Below, one piece after another: positions 1 through 5,562 of a DNA stretch of 5,889 nucleotides. The translations under genes and the position numbers were made by a program. This DNA is from Bacteroidota bacterium (lineage in GTDB: Bacteria > Bacteroidota > Bacteroidia > Flavobacteriales > Flavobacteriaceae): positions 1 to 5,889 of the forward strand of contig JAJRPL010000027.1 of NCBI GenBank assembly GCA_024280815.1, in the 5' to 3' direction. A model generated the notes under the pieces. That model had not been told where the DNA came from and did not search any database. It saw only the letters and a program-made list of their open reading frames with translations. How positions within the stretch are numbered: position 1 is the stretch's first letter; each line of letters starts with the position of its first letter.

Positions 1-2733
1 ATCAGAATCTAAATCTAAATAGTTTGGAATAACATCTGTATCATCTATACTTTCTGCAATGGTATAATTAACTGTACCACTATTTGTTGATGCCTGAACA
101 GCATCAGGAATACCATCTGTACCTACTGTACCATTTACAACTCCATTGGTATGTGCTTGACCATGGCCTGCTTCTTCTGCATCTAAAATACCATCATTAT
201 CGCTGTCTAGGTCAAAACGATTTGCAATTCCATCGCCATCTGTATCGCACTCTGCCTTAAAATCTATTTGGGTGTGTGCTATAGCTACAACATCTGTAAA
301 TCTATGATAAGTCCATGAAACACTTGTAGTGCCTACTGGTAAATTTGACCAAATTAGAGATCCGTCTGCATCTGGTATTGTTGGATTTATAGATGTAGGG
401 AGACTATTTATAAATGGCCCTGTAAATGTTGGCATAATAGAAAAATTATCCATATATTCAAATAGCACACCTTGGTTATTTCCATTTACAGCATCACCAA
501 AATCATAATCATGTAGCCCAATTTCTAAATCGGTAATAGGTTGGCTAAAGGTGTATGTAATTGTTGTTGTTAATTGTCCATTATTAAGTCCTGAAACCCA
601 CAAGTCAGTAATTCCGGGTCCGCCATAAAAAATACCCATGTTTGATGATGTTATCGTTACATCTACTGTATTACTTCCTGTGGTTGAAGTTATAGTTCCT
701 GATTCTGATAATGTTGCTGTAGCATTAGTAGTTCCTGGGCTAGTTAAAAAAGTATAGGTGCCTGTATAGGTATTATCTGTACATTCTTCTGTATCGGGTA
801 TACCATCGTTATCATCGTCTAAGTCATCTAAATCTGCTATACCATCACCATCAGTATCTTTATTTACAGTCATAATCACATTACCAATACTTTGTTGATT
901 GGTTTGTGTACAACTTGTACTATCTTCTATGGTATAGGTAAATGGATCATTTCCAGAAAACCCTGGATTGGGAGTATATGTTATGGTACCATCACCATTT
1001 AATACTGCTGTGCCATTTACGGGTTGGGTTATCGATATTATCGAGAAAGTATGCCCATCAGGATCACTATCTACACCATTACCATTATCTACTAAAGGGT
1101 CAAAAGTTACAGTACTTTCCTGATCTACTGAAACAATATCAACTTGTGCTATAGGTGGTTGATTACCACTTGTAGGTAAAATGGTAATTATATTAATAGT
1201 ACCATTATTAAAGTCTATTGGTCTTAATTGTTGCCTGACAATTACTCTATCATTTAGCCCAGGCCCATATCTAGGATAGGCTATTTCTAAAACAATGAAG
1301 GTATTTGGTCCGCCAGGCAATCCGAAATGAATAACCCCAGGTTCTTGTGTACCATGACCATAACCACCATTTACTTCTCTAATACCAGAGATTACATTAC
1401 CATTACAATCTAAAATAGTAGCTGTTGCACCATTGCCAAATCTTTTTTCCAAATTAATCAAGCCAAAAGCATCTCTATCTTCTTTAATATCAATATATAA
1501 ATGGTTTGCTTTTGCAGCCGCAAGATTATTAATCCAAAGTTGGTTGTCTCTTTGGTGTCTATTTACATACAAATCTAAATCTCCATCTTCATCAATATCT
1601 ATAAATGTTGAGCCTTCATTTCTATTACTAAAAGTTAAACCAGAATCTACAAAAGACATTCCGCCTTGATTAATGTATAGTTTACTTCTATGACCACCGC
1701 CAGTTCCTCCATTTCCTAAATAAATATCAATATCACCATCATTATCAACATCTGCACAAGCTAAGCCCTCTATTTGCCCTCCACCGACTGCAGCTATTGG
1801 TATTCCTGTAGCAGCTCCAAGTGGTGTCCAAACACCACCAACATTTTCAAAAATTTGATTATCTCCGTTTTCTGTCCAAAACAAATCAAAATCACCATCA
1901 TTATCACAATCTTGAAAAGCAACAGATCCTTTATTATTACCATCAGCATCATCTATATCAAAACCGTCTTGAAAAGTACCTCCTAAATTGGTAAATAAAT
2001 CTACTTGACCTTTTTTACGTACGACTATATCTACCCAACCGTCATTATTAAAATCGGTTGCAGAACCATAATCACCATCAATAGCATCTTGAACTAAGCC
2101 TAAAGGCCAAGTTGTAGGATCTGCTACATTATATGTTGTTGGGCTGTCTGATTTTTTGGTAACATGTGTAAAAAATCCATTACCATCATTTTGAAGGATA
2201 TCAATACCAAAATTGTGATTGTCAATAAAAATATCAAGATCGCCATCACCATCATAATCTAAGGCTCCTGCGCCTTCAGCATTTAAACCATCTGTAAGTG
2301 AAGTAAAGTATTGATTAGGGACAGTACCTCCTGTGCCATTACCAAATCTATGTGTCACGGGGTCTTGAAGATAAATTTTAATTCGATTATGAGTATTTCT
2401 AAAAATATCTGGATAACCATCATTATTAAAATCTACAAAAAGTGCGGTACGTTCAAGTGAATGATTAAAAAAATCTGGAGCTAATGTAGCTGTCACATCG
2501 GTAAAGCTACCACCATCGTTTCGTAATAAATAGCCACGTCCGTTTGTGTTAATTACAAGGTCATAATCACCATCAAGATCATAATCTGCCCATGCATGTC
2601 CACCGTCTTTTCCACCTCCAATATCTAAATTACTAACTGCAGCACTTTCGGTAAAAGTGGTTTGAGCTATCACCGAAGTTGATACTATAGCAAAAATAAT
2701 AGCAAGTGCTATTCCATTTTTTAACTTGGTCAT
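1..2733 (-). CDS. Large secreted FG-GAP/VCBS repeat protein with ASPIC/UnbV, cadherin-like and TSP3-like domains (C-terminus off the left edge)
   Basis: The minus-strand frame is open from ATG at 2733-2731 to the window edge, giving 911 codons with no stop. Residues 1-23 form a Sec signal peptide (KLK start, hydrophobic core, VIA then Q24). Seven DxDxDGxxD-type calcium loops begin near residues 50, 101, 159, 227, 275, 328 and 379, spaced 48-68 residues apart, as expected for an integrin-like FG-GAP beta-propeller. Residues ~430-492 match the ASPIC/UnbV domain (REVNGGYG, then HFGLPGG). Residues ~525-623 resemble a cadherin/Ig-like repeat (GDGTITYTPNPGFSGNDPFTY). Asp-rich TSP3-like stretches lie at 626-650 and 830-911, around a beta-rich module (652-828) I cannot assign. 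The architecture suggests an extracellular or surface adhesive protein; ligand and exact role are unknown. A type IX secretion sorting domain would be expected beyond the left edge, but that is inference. It is transcribed away from the suf genes. Confidence 0.93.
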   Translation of the reverse strand, partial: MTKLKNGIALAIIFAIVSTSVIAQTTFTESAAVSNLDIGGGKDGGHAWADYDLDGDYDLVINTNGRGYLLRNDGGSFTDVTATLAPDFFNHSLERTALFVDFNNDGYPDIFRNTHNRIKIYLQDPVTHRFGNGTGGTVPNQYFTSLTDGLNAEGAGALDYDGDGDLDIFIDNHNFGIDILQNDGNGFFTHVTKKSDSPTTYNVADPTTWPLGLVQDAIDGDYGSATDFNNDGWVDIVVRKKGQVDLFTNLGGTFQDGFDIDDADGNNKGSVAFQDCDNDGDFDLFWTENGDNQIFENVGGVWTPLGAATGIPIAAVGGGQIEGLACADVDNDGDIDIYLGNGGTGGGHRSKLYINQGGMSFVDSGLTFSNRNEGSTFIDIDEDGDLDLYVNRHQRDNQLWINNLAAAKANHLYIDIKEDRDAFGLINLEKRFGNGATATILDCNGNVISGIREVNGGYGHGTQEPGVIHFGLPGGPNTFIVLEIAYPRYGPGLNDRVIVRQQLRPIDFNNGTINIITILPTSGNQPPIAQVDIVSVDQESTVTFDPLVDNGNGVDSDPDGHTFSIISITQPVNGTAVLNGDGTITYTPNPGFSGNDPFTYTIEDSTSCTQTNQQSIGNVIMTVNKDTDGDGIADLDDLDDDNDGIPDTEECTDNTYTGTYTFLTSPGTTNATATLSESGTITSTTGSNTVDVTITSSNMGIFYGGPGITDLWVSGLNNGQLTTTITYTFSQPITDLEIGLHDYDFGDAVNGNNQGVLFEYMDNFSIMPTFTGPFINSLPTSINPTIPDADGSLIWSNLPVGTTSVSWTYHRFTDVVAIAHTQIDFKAECDTDGDGIANRFDLDSDNDGILDAEEAGHGQAHTNGVVNGTVGTDGIPDAVQASTNSGTVNYTIAESIDDTDVIPNYLDLDSD

Positions 2734-2752
2734 CGTTGATTTTATTTTATAT

Positions 2753-2792
2753 ATCAATTATACTTATACTTATAAATCAATTATACTTATAC
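2753..2792. repeat. 17-bp direct repeat, two copies, period 23 bp
   Basis: The 17-mer ATCAATTATACTTATAC occurs exactly at 2753-2769 and 2776-2792, between the start codon of the minus-strand gene and its leader hairpin. On the minus strand each copy contains TATAATTG, one base from the Bacteroidetes -7 consensus TAnnTTTG. They might therefore be duplicated promoter-like elements or binding sites close to the start codon. The sequence is AT-rich but the 17-bp identity is clear. Confidence 0.75.
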
Positions 2793-2837
2793 GCTTAAAC
2801 AAATGCCGTACATACAATAACAACTTTACATCACAAA

Positions 2838-2875
2838 ACCCTACCTTATATATACTCTTAATGCTCAAGGAGGGT
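2838..2875 (-). promoter_or_regulatory. Leader hairpin upstream of the secreted repeat protein
   Basis: The minus strand reads ACCCTCCTT (2875-2867), a 19-nt loop, then AAGGTAGGGT (2847-2838). This gives 9 base pairs with one bulged T, followed by TTTGTGATG. It is one of the few GC-richer spots in this intergenic region. A stem followed by a very short T-run could act as a weak terminator or attenuator in the leader, or simply as an mRNA structure. No function can be shown from sequence alone. Confidence 0.35.
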
Positions 2876-2939
2876 GTAATTTAATACTAACTTAAATTTT
2901 AAAAAATAGTTTCTTTCTTTTTCCTCTTTATTACCTTAG

Positions 2940-2970
2940 CAAATATATATTTTACCTATCGAGTTGTTAA
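2940..2970 (-). promoter_or_regulatory. Candidate Bacteroidetes-type promoter for the secreted repeat protein
   Basis: On the minus strand, TATATTTG (2947 to 2940) matches the Bacteroidetes -7 consensus TAnnTTTG exactly. A weak -33-like TTA lies 20 nt upstream (2970-2968). If used, it would give a 5' leader of about 200 nt containing the hairpin at 2838-2875 and the direct repeat at 2753-2792. The match is short and the DNA very AT-rich, so chance occurrence is possible. Confidence 0.35.
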
Positions 2971-2977
2971 CATTGTG

Positions 2978-3020
2978 TTGATAACCTTATGTTATTGTTA
3001 ATAACTATCAGCTTTATCAA
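2978..3020. promoter_or_regulatory. Nested dyad in the divergent intergenic region, possible operator
   Basis: An inner perfect inverted repeat, GTTATT-gtt-AATAAC (2991-3005), is flanked by an outer inverted pair, TTGATAA (2978-2984) and TTATCAA (3014-3020). Their centres agree to within 1 bp (2998 and 2999). The element lies between the two divergent promoter candidates, a natural place for a shared regulator. A nearby GTTAAC palindrome (2966-2971) adds to the density of GTTA/TAAC motifs. No known operator consensus is recognised. Confidence 0.35.
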
Positions 3021-3112
3021 TATACAACTAACGTAATGTACTGATTATTATTGCTTAAGAATAAATACAACAACATCTGTAAAATTATATTTACCTCTTT
3101 TAATATAATTAC

Positions 3113-3143
3113 TTCAATCTCTTCTTATTTTCATCTATATTTG
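3113..3143 (+). promoter_or_regulatory. Candidate Bacteroidetes-type promoter for the sufA-like gene
   Basis: TATATTTG at 3136-3143 matches the -7 consensus TAnnTTTG exactly, and a weak -33-like TTC lies 20 nt upstream (3113-3115). The predicted transcript would start near 3150, leaving a leader of about 20 nt before ATG 3172, with no Shine-Dalgarno sequence, as is common in this phylum. Position and orientation fit the start of a suf operon; the -33 element is poor. Confidence 0.5.
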
Positions 3144-3171
3144 CAATTATTTAGAACGAATCTATATAGTT

Positions 3172-3501
3172 ATGATACAAGTATCTGAAATAGCAAAAAG
3201 CAAGGTGATTGAACTGATGACAGCTGATGGCTTTGACGCCTCAAAAGATTTTGTGAGAGTTGGTGTAAAAAGTGGGGGCTGTTCTGGTTTGTCTTATGAG
3301 TTAAAATTTGACAACCAACAACTAGAAAATGATAAAATTTTTGAAAGTAATGCCATTAAAATTATTGTTGACAAAAAAAGTTTTTTATATCTTGTAGGTA
3401 CAACATTAGATTATTCTGGAGGTTTAAATGGGACAGGATTTGTGTTCAACAACCCTAATGCGAATAGAACTTGTGGGTGTGGGGAGTCGTTTTCACTCTA
3501 A
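3172..3501 (+). CDS. sufA: A-type iron-sulfur cluster carrier (HesB/IscA/SufA family)
   Basis: This is a 109-residue protein, the usual length for A-type carriers, which bind an Fe-S cluster or iron and pass clusters to apo-proteins in the cytoplasm. The three cluster-ligand cysteines are all present: C37 in SGGCSGLSY, and C101 and C103 in NRTCGCGESF, with the family spacing C-x63-C-G-C. The N-terminus (MIQVSEIAKSKV) fits the family start, and ATG 3172 sits just after a promoter-like box with no Shine-Dalgarno sequence. The closest sufB is 566 bp downstream rather than adjacent, because a four-helix-bundle gene lies between. The sufA symbol rests on proximity to sufB; by sequence alone IscA or ErpA-like would be equally fair. 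The gene appears intact. Confidence 0.95.
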   Translation: MIQVSEIAKSKVIELMTADGFDASKDFVRVGVKSGGCSGLSYELKFDNQQLENDKIFESNAIKIIVDKKSFLYLVGTTLDYSGGLNGTGFVFNNPNANRTCGCGESFSL

Positions 3502-3522
3502 CTGAATGATTAAAGGATTCAA
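3499..3522 (+). repeat. Left copy of imperfect direct repeat flanking the four-helix-bundle gene
   Basis: Starting at the stop codon of the sufA-like gene, 24 bp match 4000-4023 at 19 of 24 positions without gaps (shared core AATGATT, then GATT). The copies are 501 bp apart and bracket the four-helix-bundle gene. Low complexity (GATTAAA-type words) weakens the case, but the placement exactly on both sides of the gene is suggestive of an inserted unit. Confidence 0.45.
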
Positions 3523-3638
3523 AAATTAAAGGGTTGGAAGATTGTTGATTTGAAACGAGCATGTTGGAGTTTTTCACACCCAAGAAAATGATAAATAGCG
3601 AACAGCACGTATCAATTAAAAACAATAAATGTTAACAC

Positions 3639-3998
3639 ATGAAAACATTTGAAGATTTAGAGGTTTATCAAAAAGCCTTAGACTTTACAGTTGTAATTTT
3701 TAAATTGACTAATACAAAAGCTATCAATAGAAATATTATATATCAATTAGAAAGAGCTTCTCTATCAATATCAAATAATATTTCTGAAGGATTTGAATTA
3801 CAGTCTAACAAGCAGTTTGTTAAATTTTTATATATCGCAAAAGCCTCTTGTGGAGAGTGTAGAAATTTACTAACAGTTATGTATAGGTTAGAGCAAATTG
3901 AAATTCAAACATACAACGATTTAAAAACAAAAAGCATAGAAGTTTCAAAACAACTAGCAAATTTTATAAAGTATTTAAAAAATAGTGATATTCAGTAG
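3639..3998 (+). CDS. Four-helix-bundle protein (S23 / 23S rRNA intervening-sequence protein family)
   Basis: This 119-residue protein has the family length and layout. It opens with FEDLEVYQKALDF (residues 4-16, helix 1). The signature QLERASLSISNNISEG (36-51) forms helix 2, FLYIAKASCGECRNLL (63-78) forms helix 3, and a Lys-rich helix 4 spans about 92-114. There is no signal peptide or membrane segment, so it should be cytoplasmic. The family was first seen inside 23S rRNA intervening sequences of Leptospira, is scattered in Bacteroidetes genomes, and is structurally related to the Avd protein of diversity-generating retroelements; its own function is unknown. It lies between sufA-like and sufB genes, 137 bp and 69 bp away, with repeats on both sides, and I infer an insertion into the suf operon. 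No promoter or Shine-Dalgarno sequence is seen. An 24-codon open frame ends 3 bp upstream of its ATG. The gene is intact. Confidence 0.92.
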   Translation: MKTFEDLEVYQKALDFTVVIFKLTNTKAINRNIIYQLERASLSISNNISEGFELQSNKQFVKFLYIAKASCGECRNLLTVMYRLEQIEIQTYNDLKTKSIEVSKQLANFIKYLKNSDIQ

Positions 3999-3999
3999 T

Positions 4000-4023
4000 T
4001 AATTAAATGATTTAAAGATTAAA
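4000..4023 (+). repeat. Right copy of imperfect direct repeat flanking the four-helix-bundle gene
   Basis: This begins 1 bp after the stop codon of the four-helix-bundle gene and matches 3499-3522 at 19 of 24 positions. Its last 10 bp (AAAGATTAAA) are also the left arm of the hairpin at 4014-4036, so the end of the putative inserted unit has both direct and inverted symmetry. Confidence 0.45.
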
Positions 4024-4044
4024 CCATTTAATCTTTGAATTTTT
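4009..4044 (+). terminator. Hairpin with T-tract after the four-helix-bundle gene, terminator-like
   Basis: AAAGATTAAA (4014-4023) and TTTAATCTTT (4027-4036) form a perfect 10-bp stem with a 3-nt CCA loop. With wobble pairs it can be extended to 15 bp (4009-4041). A run of Ts follows (4040-4044). The shape fits an intrinsic terminator, but the stem is almost entirely A-T and therefore weak. If it terminates, sufB would need its own promoter; otherwise it may be a repeat-element end. Confidence 0.45.
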
Positions 4045-4059
4045 AATCTTTGAATTTTT
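4030..4059 (+). repeat. Perfect 15-bp tandem repeat just upstream of sufB
   Basis: AATCTTTGAATTTTT is repeated exactly twice in tandem (4030-4044 and 4045-4059), ending 8 bp before the sufB ATG. The first copy overlaps the right arm of the hairpin. Each copy includes AATCTTTG, one base from the -7 promoter consensus TAnnTTTG, but no suitable -33 TTG is found. Its reverse complement uses the same GATTAAA and ATTCAAA words as the DNA after the sufA-like gene (3509-3531). Confidence 0.8.
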
Positions 4060-4067
4060 TAACCAAA

Positions 4068-5513
4068 ATGAAATACACAGAAGACGATTTAAAAAAAGAA
4101 CTCGAAACTAAAGAGTACGAGTATGGTTTTTATACAGATATAGAGTCTGATACATTTCCTATTGGTTTAAATGAAGATATTGTACGTGCTATCTCTAAAA
4201 AGAAAAATGAACCTGAATGGATGACCAATTGGCGATTGGAAGCTTTTAAAGTTTGGAAAACAATGAAAGAGCCTGAATGGGCAAATGTGAATTACCCCAA
4301 ACCTGATTTTCAAGCCATTGCTTATTATTCTGCTCCTAAGAAAAAACCTGAATTAGACAGTTTAGATGAAGTTGACCCTGAATTATTAAAAACTTTTGAA
4401 AAACTAGGCATCTCTATCAACGAACAAAAACGTATGACAGGTGTTGCCATGGATATTGTCATCGATTCTGTTTCTGTTGCCACAACTTTCAAAAAAGCAT
4501 TGGCTGAAAAAGGTATAATTTTTTGTCCGATTTCAGAAGCAATTCAAGAACATCCTGAATTGGTAAAAAAATATTTAGGGACTATTGTGCCTACAACTGA
4601 TAATTTTTATGCTGCATTGAATAGTGCAGTTTTTAGTGATGGTTCTTTTTGTTACATCCCGAAAGGTGTAAAATGCCCCATGGAATTGTCTACCTATTTC
4701 AGAATTAATGAAGGTGGTACTGGTCAATTTGAACGTACTTTAGTTATTGCCGACAAAGGCAGTTATGTGAGTTATTTAGAAGGTTGTACTGCTCCTGCAC
4801 GTGATGAAAATCAATTGCATGCTGCGGTGGTAGAACTGATTGCTTTAGACGATGCTGAAATAAAATATTCAACCGTTCAAAACTGGTATCCTGGTGATGC
4901 CGAAGGTAAAGGTGGTGTGTTTAACTTTGTTACTAAACGTGGACTTTGTGAAACAAATGCTAAAATATCGTGGACACAAGTTGAAACAGGTTCTGCGGTT
5001 ACATGGAAATACCCGAGTTGTATCTTAAAAGGTGATAATTCTGTAGGTGAATTCTACTCTATTGCAGTAACCAATAACTACCAACAAGCTGACACAGGCA
5101 CCAAAATGATTCACTTAGGCAAAAACACAAAAAGCACTATCATTTCTAAAGGTGTTTCTGCTGGTAAATCTCAAAATTCGTATCGTGGATTGGTACAAAT
5201 ACATGCCAGAGCTGAAAATACAAGAAATTTCTCACAATGTGATTCTCTTTTAATGGGCGATCAATGTGGTGCACATACGTTTCCGTATATTGAAGTAAAA
5301 AATAAATCGGCTCAAATTGAGCATGAAGCAACCACCTCAAAAATTGGTGAAGATCAATTATTCTATTGTAATCAACGTGGTATAAGTACTGAAAAAGCAA
5401 TTGCTTTAATTGTAAATGGCTTTAGTAAAGAAGTGTTGAATAAATTACCCATGGAGTTTGCTGTAGAGGCTAGAAAATTATTAGAAATTAGTTTGGAAGG
5501 GTCTGTGGGTTAG
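4068..5513 (+). CDS. sufB: Fe-S cluster assembly scaffold protein SufB
   Basis: SufB is the core scaffold of the SufBCD complex, which builds Fe-S clusters in the cytoplasm from SufE-delivered sulfur. ATG 4068 gives 481 residues beginning MKYTEDDLKKELETKEY, the family N-terminus; an in-frame TTG at 4050 lies in the repeat and would add six unconserved residues. The C-terminal beta-helix core is complete: C240 in YLEGCTAPARDENQLHAA aligns with E. coli C254, C391 in FSQCDSLLMG with C405, and H419-E420 in QIEHEATTS with H433-E434, all at a constant offset of 14. The end (LLEISLEGSVG) is also canonical. No Shine-Dalgarno sequence precedes it. SufC, its obligate ATPase partner, is not the next gene; it may lie further downstream. 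The gene shows no damage. Confidence 0.98.
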   Translation: MKYTEDDLKKELETKEYEYGFYTDIESDTFPIGLNEDIVRAISKKKNEPEWMTNWRLEAFKVWKTMKEPEWANVNYPKPDFQAIAYYSAPKKKPELDSLDEVDPELLKTFEKLGISINEQKRMTGVAMDIVIDSVSVATTFKKALAEKGIIFCPISEAIQEHPELVKKYLGTIVPTTDNFYAALNSAVFSDGSFCYIPKGVKCPMELSTYFRINEGGTGQFERTLVIADKGSYVSYLEGCTAPARDENQLHAAVVELIALDDAEIKYSTVQNWYPGDAEGKGGVFNFVTKRGLCETNAKISWTQVETGSAVTWKYPSCILKGDNSVGEFYSIAVTNNYQQADTGTKMIHLGKNTKSTIISKGVSAGKSQNSYRGLVQIHARAENTRNFSQCDSLLMGDQCGAHTFPYIEVKNKSAQIEHEATTSKIGEDQLFYCNQRGISTEKAIALIVNGFSKEVLNKLPMEFAVEARKLLEISLEGSVG

Positions 5514-5562
5514 ATACTGGATGCTGGAAAAATAAATATTAGATTTTTATCTTATTTTAATT
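5514..5562. other. Spacer after sufB with a short GG-rich repeat, no clear promoter
   Basis: This 49-bp spacer starts with two near-identical 7-mers, TACTGGA and TGCTGGA (5515-5528), and then becomes AT-rich. I find no TAnnTTTG box and no convincing terminator hairpin, so the downstream gene may be co-transcribed with sufB. From general familiarity, words like GATACTGGATGCTGG recur in intergenic DNA of flavobacteria, so this could be a remnant of a dispersed repeat, but that needs a genome search. Confidence 0.3.

Noticed and set aside
942..1986. Several plus-strand open frames of 70-78 codons opposite the secreted repeat protein
   Set aside because: They lie antisense to a continuous 911-codon frame with clear domain motifs; their His/Leu/Ser-rich translations are shadows of the Asp/Gly codons on the other strand.
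1..2733. Repeated ACCATCATTATC-like words on the plus strand as a DNA repeat array or CRISPR
   Set aside because: They are the codons of DNDGD/DGDGD calcium loops read on the minus strand, with irregular spacing and divergent sequence, so the repetition is at protein level.
2867..2877. AAGGAGG on the plus strand as a ribosome binding site
   Set aside because: The only nearby start (GTG 2875) is followed at once by TAA, and genes here do not use strong Shine-Dalgarno sequences; the motif is better explained as one arm of the leader hairpin.
3545..3552. TTGATTTG as a promoter -7 box for the four-helix-bundle gene
   Set aside because: It mismatches the conserved TA of TAnnTTTG and has no -33 TTG at about 19-20 nt upstream.
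4050..4067. TTG as an upstream start codon of sufB
   Set aside because: It lies inside the 15-bp tandem repeat, and SufB homologues begin at the sequence following ATG 4068; the six added residues are not family-like.
5146..5400. Minus-strand open frame of 84 codons inside sufB
   Set aside because: It is antisense to the most conserved part of sufB, with a His/Tyr/Leu-rich translation and no recognisable motif.
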